Positions 17,336-26,068 of a DNA stretch of 64,000 nucleotides are shown one piece after another (the stretch's first letter is position 1; each line of letters opens with the position of its first letter). The position numbers and the translations under genes are program-made. The DNA is from Muribaculaceae bacterium. GTDB taxonomy: Bacteria > Bacteroidota > Bacteroidia > Bacteroidales > Muribaculaceae. The stretch is taken from NCBI GenBank assembly GCA_029061225.1, contig JAIDSM010000141.1, forward strand, positions 1 to 64,000, read 5' to 3'. The notes beneath the pieces are model-generated. The model ran no database searches and was not told where the DNA came from. It saw only the letters and a program-made list of their open reading frames with translations.

Positions 17336-18025
17336 ATGGAAAGATATTCACGGCAGATTATGCTCACAGAGATCGGCAAGGAGGGGCAGGAAAAGCTTTT
17401 CAAGGCATCAGTGCTTATTGTTGGTCTCGGAGGACTCGGATCTCCTGTTGCGCTCTATCTTACAGGAGCCGGAATAGGAAGAATCGGTCTTTGCGATAAA
17501 GATACTGTCTCAATCAGCAATCTGCAACGACAGATACTCTATAGCGAAGAAACAGAAGGACGGTCCAAAACAACCATAGCGAGCCACCGTCTTTCCGAAC
17601 TATCTTCACATACAAGATTTGACCTCTGGAAAGATGGACTTACGACCGAGAATGCGAAGGAAATAATCTCAGAATACGACCTGGTAATTGACTGCACCGA
17701 CAACCATAAGACCCGTTATCTGATCGATGATGTCTGCTTTAAACTCAACAAGACATGGATTTACGGCGCAATCGAAGGATTTGATGGTAGAGTATCTACG
17801 TTCGGCAAGAATGGATTTCGATATTCCCATCTTTTCCCGGAAAGAGAGTCACTTTCGATGTTACCTAACGCCGCAGGTGGAGTGATAGGTCCACTCCCCG
17901 GCATAATCGGATCTCTTCAGGCAGCGGAGGCGATCAAACTCATATGCGGATTCGGCAATACCCTTGTCGGGAAACTTCTTCTTTTCAATCTAAAGGAAAT
18001 AACTCTAAAAATACTTGAACTATGA
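17336..18025 (+). CDS. thiF: ThiF-type adenylyltransferase lacking zinc cysteines
   Basis: 229 aa from MERYSRQ at 17336; the track start at 17288 lies inside thiH. It is the E1-like enzyme that adenylates the ThiS C-terminus. GLGGLGSP nucleotide loop, NLQRQ arginine and DCTDN acidic site are present. The part that in MoeB/ThiF carries CxxC zinc ligands and a nearby cysteine reads FRYSHLFPERES...NAAGGVIGPLPG here, with no cysteine, and I see no second CxxC. It ends with an ATGA overlap to tenA. Confidence 0.9.
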   Translation: MERYSRQIMLTEIGKEGQEKLFKASVLIVGLGGLGSPVALYLTGAGIGRIGLCDKDTVSISNLQRQILYSEETEGRSKTTIASHRLSELSSHTRFDLWKDGLTTENAKEIISEYDLVIDCTDNHKTRYLIDDVCFKLNKTWIYGAIEGFDGRVSTFGKNGFRYSHLFPERESLSMLPNAAGGVIGPLPGIIGSLQAAEAIKLICGFGNTLVGKLLLFNLKEITLKILEL

Positions 18026-18675
18026 CTGAAAAATACAAATGGAGCGATGAGGCCTGGAAGGCCGCATCACCCGTCTATCAGGAAATACTTAACCTTCCGT
18101 TCGTTCGGCAGCTGGCTGAAGGAACCCTCTCCGGTGATAGGTTTAATTTCTATATCGAGCAAGACTCAATCTACGTTGAGAACTATTGCCGCGTGTTGGC
18201 ACACATAGCGTCGCGTCTTTCGCACCAGGAACACATTGCCGACTTCCTCAAATTCGCATCAATCGGGGTCGAGGTGGAAAAAATCTTGCATGAGACATAT
18301 CTCGGATCCGGACACTCCATAACATGTCCAACTCCTACTACTCTGCTTTACAACTCTTACGAATCGGCTAAAGGACTGGGACCGGTAGAGATAGAATCTG
18401 CCTCCATCCTGCCCTGCTTCTGGGTCTATCAGAAAGTTGGAGAGCATATCTTTAAGACTTGCTCGCCCGACAATCCATATCACCGATGGATCGAGACATA
18501 CGCAGACAAGGAGTTTGAAAAGTCGACATTGAGGGCGATTGAGATATGTGACGAACTGGCGGAAAACGCCTCAGATGTGATACGCAGACAGATGACGGAG
18601 GCTTTCGTCATGGCTACGCGCATGGAATGGATGTTCTGGAACAGCGCATACAATCTTGAAAAATGGGAAATATGA
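18022..18675 (+). CDS. tenA: TenA-family aminopyrimidine aminohydrolase / thiaminase II
   Basis: 217 aa. TenA salvages HMP from degraded thiamin. The helical-bundle family motifs are visible: PFVRQLAEGTLSGDRFNFYIEQD near the N-terminus, NYCRVLAHIASR, and the C-terminal METEAF-like stretch RRQMTEAFVMATRMEWMFW. It is coupled to thiF and thiD by ATGA overlaps. In an operon with no thiC, it suggests that pyrimidine is at least partly salvaged. Confidence 0.93.
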   Translation: MTEKYKWSDEAWKAASPVYQEILNLPFVRQLAEGTLSGDRFNFYIEQDSIYVENYCRVLAHIASRLSHQEHIADFLKFASIGVEVEKILHETYLGSGHSITCPTPTTLLYNSYESAKGLGPVEIESASILPCFWVYQKVGEHIFKTCSPDNPYHRWIETYADKEFEKSTLRAIEICDELAENASDVIRRQMTEAFVMATRMEWMFWNSAYNLEKWEI

Positions 18676-19499
18676 GACCACGAGAATACAAAAGGGTCAT
18701 GACCATCGCCGGGAGCGATCCAAGCGGAGGAGCCGGAGTGCAGGCCGACATAAAGACAATCTCAGCCTGCGGATGCTACGCCACATCAGCGATAGCAGCC
18801 CTGGTGGAGGAGAACACAATGGGAGTCTATGGTGTATTCCCGGTGCCTGACGCATTTGTTGCTGCTCAGATATATGCGATTCTTGACGATATCGGGACGG
18901 ACGCCGTCAAAATCGGAATGCTGCATTCCACAGAACTGATCCGCGCTGTTAAGACTGCACTTGACCGATATCCGGAGATAACAGATATAGTCCTCGATCC
19001 AGTGATGGTTGCTACTTCTGGTGATCCCCTGCTTGAAGAAGAAGCCATAGCGACTCTTCGAGACGAGCTAATTCCGAGGAGCCGGATAATCACCCCCAAT
19101 ATTCCCGAGGCTGAAATACTTCTGGGACGAAGTATCCGCAGTCAGGAGGAATTGCCTGATGCAGCCGCCGAACTGTCTCGGCTTGGTGCTTCCGTACTCT
19201 TAAAAGCCGGCCATCTGTCAGATGAGCGACTTATCGATATACTTTATAATGCAGAGACTAATGAGACCATCTATTTGGAATCAAAACGCATAGATACGGT
19301 CAACACTCATGGGACAGGATGTACGCTCTCATCAGCAATAGCTTCATTTCTTGCTAAGGGAAATGCTCTTAACGATTCCGTAAAACTTGCCAAAGATTAT
19401 ATCTCGAAGGCAATAGAATCAGGAGCTCAATACAAGATCGGCAAAGGACATGGCCCCGTCAACCATTTCCACAATAAAATTTTTGAAAAAATTCTTTAG
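18672..19499 (+). CDS. thiD: HMP/HMP-phosphate kinase ThiD
   Basis: 275 aa from the ATG that overlaps the tenA stop as ATGA; an ATG three codons upstream (18663) is the alternative. It phosphorylates HMP to HMP-PP for ThiE. Motifs: MTIAGSDPSGGAGVQADIKT at the N-terminus, DPVMVATSGDPLL, ITPNIPEAEILLG, and the ribokinase-type anion hole NTHGTGCTLSSAIAS. Last gene of the operon; no clear terminator before the promoter at 19506. Confidence 0.96.
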   Translation: MRPREYKRVMTIAGSDPSGGAGVQADIKTISACGCYATSAIAALVEENTMGVYGVFPVPDAFVAAQIYAILDDIGTDAVKIGMLHSTELIRAVKTALDRYPEITDIVLDPVMVATSGDPLLEEEAIATLRDELIPRSRIITPNIPEAEILLGRSIRSQEELPDAAAELSRLGASVLLKAGHLSDERLIDILYNAETNETIYLESKRIDTVNTHGTGCTLSSAIASFLAKGNALNDSVKLAKDYISKAIESGAQYKIGKGHGPVNHFHNKIFEKIL

Positions 19500-19505
19500 T
19501 CAGAA

Positions 19506-19537
19506 TTTGGAAGTTTCAACCTTATGCATTATCTTTG
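19506..19537 (+). promoter_or_regulatory. Promoter of the structured RNA
   Basis: TTTG (19506-19509), 20-bp spacer, TATCTTTG (19530-19537), immediately after thiD. No ORF of note follows before a strong terminator at 19784-19820. Confidence 0.7.
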
Positions 19538-19543
19538 CGTTGT

Positions 19544-19820
19544 AAAAACAGAGCGACGGAGAGCCGAAGCTTGAAAATGACAATCCCATAACCACATCAA
19601 AGCAATTTGGGAAACTCATCAAACTTTAATGAAATACCGAGACCATCTGCCGGATGCGATGGCGGGCCCCCCACCTTCGGGTGGCGTCTCCCCTCAGGGA
19701 GCACAGGCGGATTACAAAGCGCCGGTGGAACTCAAATCCTGTCTATCGGAGTTTCATCACAAAACCTTTGGTGTGGTCCTTATAAAGGAGGCATGAGGCT
19801 CTATTGCCTCATGCCTCCTT
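19544..19820 (+). ncRNA. Unassigned structured RNA with pseudoknot
   Basis: About 277 nt between a consensus promoter and a strong terminator, with no convincing ORF. Stems seen: CCACC-ttcg-GGTGG (19671-19684), CTCCC-ctca-GGGAG (19688-19701), a 10-bp stem 19724-19733/19749-19758, and ACAGG (19703-19707) with CCTGT (19738-19742), which interleaves with the 10-bp stem and so makes an H-type pseudoknot. GACCA (19641-19645) can pair with TGGTC (19774-19778) to close the domain. It does not show the hallmark sequences of tmRNA, RNase P or SRP RNA; a 6S-type RNA cannot be ruled out by eye. Confidence 0.6.
19784..19820 (+). terminator. Terminator of the structured RNA
   Basis: AAGGAGGCATGAGGC-tctatt-GCCTCATGCCTCCTT, a 15-bp perfect stem. 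The following T run is weak (ATTTAA). Confidence 0.8.
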
Positions 19821-19852
19821 ATTTAATCCCCACCTCAATCCTCCACCCTTAA

Positions 19853-19912
19853 AACTTAACCCTTAACCCTTAACCCTTAACCCTTAACTCTTAACACTTA
19901 ACTCTTAAACCC
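19853..19912. repeat. CCCTTAA-type short tandem repeats
   Basis: CCCTTAA repeated about four times in a row with degenerate copies (CTCTTAA, CACTTAA) on both sides, just before the nitroreductase gene. Similar runs occur at 27657-27706. Confidence 0.75.
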
Positions 19913-19926
19913 AATAAACCCAAAAT

Positions 19927-20679
19927 ATGAAAGACGTAAAACAGACCCTGCTCGACAGGGTATCCATCCGCCGCTACGAGAGAGAGGCCATACCTCAGGA
20001 GACTATGGACTTCATCTACGACGCTGTCCGCAACACTCCTACAAGCTACAACGGCCAGCAGTATTCAGTAATCGACATCGACGACCAGGAACTGAAGGAA
20101 AAACTCTATGAGCTCACCGGCCAGAAGCAGCTCAAGACCTGCAACCGGTTGCTGATCTTCTGCTCAGACTACAACAAGATGACACTTCTCGCCAAGAAGA
20201 AGGACGTTGTCATGCCCCCTTTCACCGACACGATGGACGGTACGATCATCGGAATAATCGACGCATCGCTTGCCATGATGAGCGCGGTAGTGGCTGCCGA
20301 AGCCTGCGGACTCGGATGTAACTGCGTAGGATACCTCCGCACCGTCGATCCCAAGGCAGTGGCAGAGCTGCTTAAGCTTCCAAAGGGCGTCTTTGTTGTG
20401 TGCGGACTTGCCCTCGGCATTCCACGCGAGCATCCCGACCTGAAGCCGAAGCAGCAGCGCGACCTCGTCTTTATGAAGAACTGCTACTCACAGGATCCGG
20501 AAAAGCTGACCGAGGAACTTGTGGAATACGACAAGATTGTCTCCGACTACAACCGGCACCGCGCCGGCGGCACTTCAGACAACGACTGGTGCGCCCACAT
20601 CATCAACTACTATGACCATGCCATGGAATATCAGATCCTCAAATATCTCAAAGACCAAGGCTACGACATCAAAAAATAA
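19927..20679 (+). CDS. Nitroreductase-family FMN oxidoreductase
   Basis: 250 aa. The N-terminus DRVSIRRYERE with NTPTSYNGQQYSV is the FMN phosphate-binding pattern of the nitroreductase fold; ASLAMMSAVVAAEACGLGCNCVGYLR is the second conserved block. Such enzymes use NAD(P)H to reduce quinones, nitro compounds or flavins; the substrate cannot be read. The C-terminal 60 residues are a helical extension. It converges on ffh with a shared terminator. Confidence 0.88.
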   Translation: MKDVKQTLLDRVSIRRYEREAIPQETMDFIYDAVRNTPTSYNGQQYSVIDIDDQELKEKLYELTGQKQLKTCNRLLIFCSDYNKMTLLAKKKDVVMPPFTDTMDGTIIGIIDASLAMMSAVVAAEACGLGCNCVGYLRTVDPKAVAELLKLPKGVFVVCGLALGIPREHPDLKPKQQRDLVFMKNCYSQDPEKLTEELVEYDKIVSDYNRHRAGGTSDNDWCAHIINYYDHAMEYQILKYLKDQGYDIKK

Positions 20680-20685
20680 TTCATA

Positions 20686-20755
20686 ATGCAAAATTCATAA
20701 TGCATAAATTGGCTAAGCAGCTTTTATTATGCATTACGCATTATTAATTATGCAT
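20686..20755. repeat. TTATGCATT-type short repeats
   Basis: Alternating copies of ATAATGCA / ATTATGCATTA in both orientations after the nitroreductase stop. Similar sequence recurs near 29620-29645 and 49265-49290. Confidence 0.55.
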
Positions 20756-20756
20756 T

Positions 20757-20817
20757 GAATCGATAAGAAGGGAGCAGCCTGACTGAAATAGTCAGGCTGC
20801 TCCCTTCTTATCGATTC
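20757..20817. terminator. Bidirectional terminator between nitroreductase and ffh
   Basis: A 28-bp perfect stem with loop GAAAT; the stem includes GGGAGCAGCCTGACT and its complement. It lies between convergent genes and reaches to within 3 nt of the ffh stop. Confidence 0.85.
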
Positions 20818-20820
20818 TCA

Positions 20821-22164
20821 TTATCGCCGTCCGCCGGCTTTCTGACGCATCTGGCGCATCATGGCCATAGGATTCTTCATGCCTCCCGTGGCCATTCGCA
20901 TCATCTTGCGGGTCTCCTCAAACTGCTTGAGCAGGCGGTTTACCTCCTGCAGCGTCGTGCCGCTCCCCTTGGCAATGCGCTGACGACGCGATGCATTGAT
21001 GATTTCAGGATTCTGACGCTCGTAGGGGGTCATCGAATAGATGATGGCCTCGATGCCCTTGAAGGCGTTGTTGTCTATGTCGATATCCTTGATCGCCTTC
21101 CCGACTCCGGGAATCATGGCGGCGAGATCCTTGATGTTGCCCATCTTCTTGATCTGCTGGATCTGCTTCAGGAAATCGTCGAAGTCGAATTTGTTCTTTC
21201 TTATCTTCTCCTGCAGGCGTTCGGCCTCCTTCTGGTCGTAGATCTCCTGCGCGCGCTTGGCAAGCTCCACGATATCGCCCATGCCGAGAATTCGGTTGGC
21301 CATACCTTCAGGGTTGAACTCCTGGATATCCTCCATCTTCTCGCCGATACCTACAAACTTGATGGGCTTGTCTACAACCGAACGGATTGAAAGAGCGGCG
21401 CCACCGCGTGTGTCGCCATCGAGCTTGGTAAGTATTACGCCGTTGAAATCGAGACGGTCGTTGAATTCCTTTGCCGTATTGACTGCATCCTGACCGGTCA
21501 TCGAGTCTACTACAAAGAGAGTCTCGTCAGGATTGACAGCTTTCTTTATCGCCGCGATTTCCTGCATCATCTCCTCGTCTACGGCAAGACGGCCTGCCGT
21601 ATCGACGATGACAAGGTCATACTTATTGTCTTTTGCAAATTTTATAGCGTTCTGCGCTATCTGCACGGGATTCTTATTTCCTTCCTCAGTGTAGACAGGC
21701 ACGTCGATCTGCTGGGCGAGCACCTTAAGCTGCTCGATAGCTGCCGGACGATATACGTCGCCCGCTACAAGCAGAGGTTTCTTGCCTTTCTTCTTAAGTT
21801 TGAGAGCGAGCTTACCGGAGAAAGTGGTCTTTCCTGAACCCTGAAGGCCCGACATAAGGATTACCGCAGGTTTTCCTTCGAGCACGAGAGGTGCTTCCTG
21901 GCCTCCCATAAGGGCCGTGAGCTCATCATGTACGATCTTGACCATCAGCTCCTTTGGCTTAAGGGCATTGATCACGTTCTGGCCAAGGGCTTTCTGCTTT
22001 ACGGTGTCGGTGAAGGTCTTGGCCACCTTAAAGTTGACGTCTGCATCGAGCAGGGCCCTGCGGACGTCTTTCATAGTCTCGGCAATGTTGATCTCGGTGA
22101 TTCGTCCCTCACCCTTCAGGATCTTAAACGATCGCTCGAGTCTTTCGGAAAGGTTGTTAAACAT
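20821..22164 (-). CDS. ffh: Signal recognition particle protein Ffh (SRP54)
   Basis: 447 aa, full length. It binds signal peptides and SRP RNA and delivers ribosomes to FtsY at the membrane. N domain 1-85, G domain with GLQGSGKTTFSGKLA, DTAGRL and TKLDGDTRGGAAL, then a methionine-rich M domain ending RMATGGMKNPMAMMRQMRQKAGGRR. It is likely in one transcript with panC and panD upstream (21-nt gap to panD). Confidence 0.98.
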   Translation of the reverse strand: MFNNLSERLERSFKILKGEGRITEINIAETMKDVRRALLDADVNFKVAKTFTDTVKQKALGQNVINALKPKELMVKIVHDELTALMGGQEAPLVLEGKPAVILMSGLQGSGKTTFSGKLALKLKKKGKKPLLVAGDVYRPAAIEQLKVLAQQIDVPVYTEEGNKNPVQIAQNAIKFAKDNKYDLVIVDTAGRLAVDEEMMQEIAAIKKAVNPDETLFVVDSMTGQDAVNTAKEFNDRLDFNGVILTKLDGDTRGGAALSIRSVVDKPIKFVGIGEKMEDIQEFNPEGMANRILGMGDIVELAKRAQEIYDQKEAERLQEKIRKNKFDFDDFLKQIQQIKKMGNIKDLAAMIPGVGKAIKDIDIDNNAFKGIEAIIYSMTPYERQNPEIINASRRQRIAKGSGTTLQEVNRLLKQFEETRKMMRMATGGMKNPMAMMRQMRQKAGGRR

Positions 22165-22185
22165 ATATAGTCTTCAGTTTTATTA

Positions 22186-22536
22186 TTACTTCAAAAGGTT
22201 TGTGGCTGTGTCGGGAAAGATCACCTTAGGCTCAAAGGTCTTCGCCTCATCAGGTGTCATAGAGGCATATGCAATGATGATGACGATATCGCCTACCTGT
22301 GCCTTGCGGGCGGCCGCGCCGTTAAGGCATATTATACCCGAATTCGGCTTGCCGGCGATGACGTAAGTCTCCAGACGCTCGCCGTTGTTGTTGTTGACCA
22401 CCGCCACTTTCTGTCCCGGCAGAATGCCTGCTGCGTCAAGAAGCGCGGAGTCGATCGTTATGCTTCCGATGTAGTTGAGATTGGCCTCCGTGACGTGGAC
22501 ACGATGTATCTTCGAGGCCAGCATTTCTATCTGCAT
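22186..22536 (-). CDS. panD: Aspartate 1-decarboxylase PanD
   Basis: 116 aa proenzyme. It makes beta-alanine for pantothenate. The self-cleavage site is in [10 protein letters not shown], where Gly24-Ser25 is cut to give the pyruvoyl group. [17 protein letters not shown] is the second conserved block. It sits 26 nt after panC, its pathway partner. Confidence 0.97.
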   Translation of the reverse strand: MQIEMLASKIHRVHVTEANLNYIGSITIDSALLDAAGILPGQKVAVVNNNNGERLETYVIAGKPNSGIICLNGAAARKAQVGDIVIIIAYASMTPDEAKTFEPKVIFPDTATNLLK

Positions 22537-22562
22537 AGCTTTAGGTATGGTTTAGCTTTGAC

Positions 22563-23417
22563 TTATTTATACCTTATGTTGTCGATCAGACGCACCTTGC
22601 CGCAATAGACCGTGATGCATCCGACTATGTCGGGAGACTCCGACCACTCCTCTACCGGAAGCAAGGTGCGGCCGTCGACTATCTCGAAATACTCTACATT
22701 CATATGCGGAATCGCGTCGATTCTCTCTACGACGGTGTCGTGGGTGGCTCGCACGGAGTGTTCCTTTGAATATTCCACACTGTAGGCGAGTGCCTCATGA
22801 ATGCCGGGTGCTACCTTGCGCTGCTCTGCCGTCAGAAGGGCATTGCGGGAGGATAACGCGAGTCCGTCTTCCGCCCTCTTGATAGGCACGGGGACAATCT
22901 CGACGTCGATATGCTCGGACTCCACCATATTCTTGATCACCGCTATCTGCTGGAAGTCCTTCTCTCCGAAATAAGCGCGCGTAGGGCGGCACAGTCTGAA
23001 AAGGCGGCTCACCACCTGGGCTACACCCTGAAAATGACCGGGACGGAACTTTCCTTCCATTACCTCCGCGGCGGTACCGAGCTTGAATTCATGGTCGGAA
23101 GCCGTTCCCTCGGGATACATTTCCTCGACCGTGGGCGCGAAGACCGCTGTAGCCCCCTCTTCGGCAAGAAGCCGGAAATCAGACTCCTCGTCGCGGGGAT
23201 ATGTGGCGAGGTCTTCGGGATTATTGAACTGAGTCGGATTGACAAACACACTGACCAGAGCTACGTCGTTTTCAGCGACAGCCCTTTTGACGAGTGAGAG
23301 GTGTCCTTCGTGAAGGGCACCCATGGTAGGAACGAATCCTATCGTCTTTCCTTTGCCGAGCGTCGTGGCTACGAATGTCTCCAGATCGCTGACACTACGA
23401 ATTATCTGCATTGCCAT
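22563..23417 (-). CDS. panC: Pantothenate synthetase PanC
   Basis: 284 aa. It joins pantoate and beta-alanine using ATP. Motifs: FVPTMGALHEGHLSL (the HxGH nucleotidyl site), VFVNPTQFNNPEDLATYPR, FGEKDFQQ and LSSRNALL (the KMSKS counterpart). The start at 23417 (MAMQ) is the track start; the second Met is two residues in and equally possible. Operon panC-panD-ffh. Confidence 0.97.
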   Translation of the reverse strand: MAMQIIRSVSDLETFVATTLGKGKTIGFVPTMGALHEGHLSLVKRAVAENDVALVSVFVNPTQFNNPEDLATYPRDEESDFRLLAEEGATAVFAPTVEEMYPEGTASDHEFKLGTAAEVMEGKFRPGHFQGVAQVVSRLFRLCRPTRAYFGEKDFQQIAVIKNMVESEHIDVEIVPVPIKRAEDGLALSSRNALLTAEQRKVAPGIHEALAYSVEYSKEHSVRATHDTVVERIDAIPHMNVEYFEIVDGRTLLPVEEWSESPDIVGCITVYCGKVRLIDNIRYK

Positions 23418-23492
23418 TGCTTTAGAATGATATTCTTTTCAAAAAAAGCACCGCGCGATTGCGGCGAAACCCGCTCTATGGATTTCAACTTG

Positions 23493-23524
23493 CAAAGTTA
23501 ATAAATAAGTCATAAACGAGCCAA
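23493..23524 (-). promoter_or_regulatory. Probable promoter of panC-panD-ffh
   Basis: Minus-strand TAACTTTG (23500-23493) is a full -7 match. At the expected 20-bp distance the -33 reads TTGG rather than TTTG, so the pair is imperfect. Leader about 70 nt. Confidence 0.45.
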
Positions 23525-23702
23525 GTATTTCAGCCAAAAATCTCAACTCAATGTTAAAAAAACCGAAAAAACACTCGTCGAAATGCAAAAGAATCAAAAA
23601 GGGGCCTCCTCATAAGGCACATGTGGAATTTTTTTTGTAATTTTGCACTCGGGCATATAGCGACGCGGGAAGCGAACCGATATGCAGACTAAAAACAAAG
23701 AT

Positions 23703-24515
23703 ATGGCCAAGAAAAAATTCCTTTTTGTAGCGCAGGAGGTAGCGCCCTACCTCCCGCCGGAAAATATATCTTCTTTGGGCAAGGAAGTTGCCACAGGCAT
23801 CCATAAGAGAGGCTATGAGGTGCGCACTTTCACTCCCAAATGGGGCGGCATCAACGAACGCCGCAACCAGCTCCACGAAGTGATTCGCCTGAGCGGGCTA
23901 AATGTGACTATCGACGACAACGACCATCCGCTGCTCCTCAAGGTTGCGAGCCTTCACCCTACACGGACACAGGTCTATTTCATCGACAACGACGATTTCT
24001 TCCAGAAGCTCGATTCTGATATCGACGAGGTGGGTAGCAACCGCCCCGACAACGACAAGCGTATTCTTTTCTTCACTCGCTCCACTCTCGAGACGGCTAA
24101 GAAGCTCCAGTGGGATCCTGCCGTCATCCACTCCCAGGGTTGGGTTGCATCGCTAATTCCGGTATATCTCCGACAGCTTGCCGACTCTGTCTCATTCGAA
24201 GACTCTAAAGTGGTCTTCACCGTCCTTCCTGACGACAACGAGGTTGTTATCGACAATGACATTTTCCGACGCCTTAAGGAAGACGGCGTGAAAGAGGAAT
24301 ACCTCAACCTGTATGAAGGGCTTGAGAAGAACACCTCGCTTCTGAACCGAATGGCCATAGATAATTCAGACGGAGTTATTTTCATGACAGAGACTCCTGA
24401 CCCCGATCTTCTCGCTGCTGTCGAAGCTAAGGGAATACCCTATATGACTAAAGAGGAGGCCGACGGAAACCTCGAGGCCTATATTGAGTTTTACGACAAA
24501 CTTTCCGACAAATGA
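23703..24515 (+). CDS. Short GT5-type (glycogen/starch synthase N-domain) protein
   Basis: 270 aa from MAKKKFLFVAQEV; the track start is seven codons upstream. It aligns by eye to the N-terminal half of GT5 synthases (FLFVAQEVAPYLPPENISS, YEVRTFTPKWG, VIHSQGWVASLIPVYLR). The C-terminal nucleotide-sugar domain of a 480-aa synthase is missing and the KxGGL loop is replaced by ENISSLGKE, so activity as a glycogen synthase is unlikely. The same short protein next to panC and a DUF4270 gene is usual in Bacteroidales as far as I recall. It ends with an ATGA overlap to the lipoprotein gene. Confidence 0.8.
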   Translation: MAKKKFLFVAQEVAPYLPPENISSLGKEVATGIHKRGYEVRTFTPKWGGINERRNQLHEVIRLSGLNVTIDDNDHPLLLKVASLHPTRTQVYFIDNDDFFQKLDSDIDEVGSNRPDNDKRILFFTRSTLETAKKLQWDPAVIHSQGWVASLIPVYLRQLADSVSFEDSKVVFTVLPDDNEVVIDNDIFRRLKEDGVKEEYLNLYEGLEKNTSLLNRMAIDNSDGVIFMTETPDPDLLAAVEAKGIPYMTKEEADGNLEAYIEFYDKLSDK

Positions 24516-26068
24516 TCTTACCCGACTCCCTGCGCAGGCGCCTCGGGCTCCTCGCCGCTCCTTTCCTGGCCATTGCTGCCGGAGGATTGCTTCTATCATG
24601 CGAAGACACGACTCCAACCGTAGGCGGACAGCTCGCCTCCGGCGAGGTGCAGATAGCCCTTGACTCCCTGATATGGGATGGCACTCAGCAGTATATCTAC
24701 AGAGGCGATGAAAAGACTCCATATCATTGCCCGAAGATCTCATACACCACAATCTTCGACGATGCCGTCGACACAAGAAGCGCCACTAATCTTATCGGCC
24801 GCATCAGCGTTCCTGAATACGGCGACCTTAAATGTTCGTTCGTCAGCCGTATGCTCTGCACGACTTCGCTTGCTATCCCCGATTCGATCAAATCGGAGCA
24901 GATCGATTCAATGAAAATCATCATGACCGTCCCCCGCGGAGACTTGACAGGCGATTCTCTTGCCCCTCAGCAGCTCAAAGTATACCGTCTGACCAAAAGT
25001 CTGCCCGCCGATATCGACAACCGATTTGACCCGACCGGGTATTATGATCCGGCAAATCCACTTGGCAGCCACAGCTTCACGCTCTCCAGGCTGGGCTTGA
25101 GAGACTCACTATACGTCCCCTTGATCGCAATTCAGATACCGTTGCCGCGGGAAATGGCGCTTGAGACTGTCAATGCATACCGCGATGAGAAGAAGAAGTC
25201 TATCTTCGCATGGCCACAGACATTCGAACAGTATTTCCATGGCATATACGTAGAGCCTACCTTCGGCCGCGGATGTATCGCCAATATCGCCTATACAGAC
25301 TTCGCCATTTATTATAATTATAAGCAAACAGTGGCTTCGAAAGATTCAGAAGGCAACCCCACTACCACTGTAGCTACCAGGGTAGGCGTGGCCGGAGTAT
25401 TCACTTCCTCTCCTATCGTTCTCAGCAGCAACAATGTCATATATCAACCGTCAGACTTCCTGAAGGCCAAGTATGCTGACAACGAGGCGCTCGTCACTTC
25501 TCCGGGAGGATACCGTATCGACCTTACATTCCCGGGCAGGGAACTCGCAGACATTTACAATGCATCGCAATCTAAACTTTCAGTTATCAGCAACCTTCTC
25601 TTTAGCGTACCTGTTGAGGAAATCAACAACGAATACGGTCTCACCCCTCCTCCGTATCTCGTCATGGTGAAGACTTCGAAACTCAAGGAATTCCTTGCCA
25701 GCAACTCGCTCCCCGACGGAAAGGACTCTTTCTATGCTGCTTATGATTCCAAGGCCAAGCGATATTCCTTCACTTCCATGAGAAGCTATATCCTTGATCT
25801 CATCAAAAACGGAGTGAAGGAAGAAGACCTTAAGTTCACTATCGTTCCCGCCAATCTTGAGTTTGAGAAAGATGATGAAAGCAATAGTTATGCCAACAGC
25901 TATATGGCGCTTATGATGGGGTACTACGGATACTACCCTTCGTCGAATAGTAATAATAATAAAGAGCCCATCAAGTGTACGCCCTACATCTCCAAGCCGT
26001 CCATGTGCCGACTTAAGATGGACGAGGCTCGCACCATTTTCTCCTACTCAATACAGCAGATGAAATGA
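24512..26068 (+). CDS. DUF4270-family lipoprotein
   Basis: 518 aa. The N-terminus is a lipoprotein signal with the lipobox at AAGGLLLSCED. The body (QIALDSLIWDG, LIGRISVPEYGDLKCSFVSRM, FHGIYVEPTFG) fits the DUF4270 family of Bacteroidota envelope proteins of unknown role. It is coupled on both sides by ATGA overlaps, to the GT5-like gene and to the CapA-like gene. Confidence 0.8.
   Translation: MILPDSLRRRLGLLAAPFLAIAAGGLLLSCEDTTPTVGGQLASGEVQIALDSLIWDGTQQYIYRGDEKTPYHCPKISYTTIFDDAVDTRSATNLIGRISVPEYGDLKCSFVSRMLCTTSLAIPDSIKSEQIDSMKIIMTVPRGDLTGDSLAPQQLKVYRLTKSLPADIDNRFDPTGYYDPANPLGSHSFTLSRLGLRDSLYVPLIAIQIPLPREMALETVNAYRDEKKKSIFAWPQTFEQYFHGIYVEPTFGRGCIANIAYTDFAIYYNYKQTVASKDSEGNPTTTVATRVGVAGVFTSSPIVLSSNNVIYQPSDFLKAKYADNEALVTSPGGYRIDLTFPGRELADIYNASQSKLSVISNLLFSVPVEEINNEYGLTPPPYLVMVKTSKLKEFLASNSLPDGKDSFYAAYDSKAKRYSFTSMRSYILDLIKNGVKEEDLKFTIVPANLEFEKDDESNSYANSYMALMMGYYGYYPSSNSNNNKEPIKCTPYISKPSMCRLKMDEARTIFSYSIQQMK

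Noticed and set aside
19544-19820. Riboswitch for the nitroreductase gene
   Set aside because: A strong terminator and a repeat run separate it from the gene; no known aptamer core is seen.
19853-19912. Telomere-like repeat marking a replicon end
   Set aside because: CCCTTAA runs are short, inside the contig, and one of many local repeat families here.
23703-24515. Complete glycogen synthase
   Set aside because: It is half-length and lacks the C-terminal GT-B domain and the KxGGL loop.
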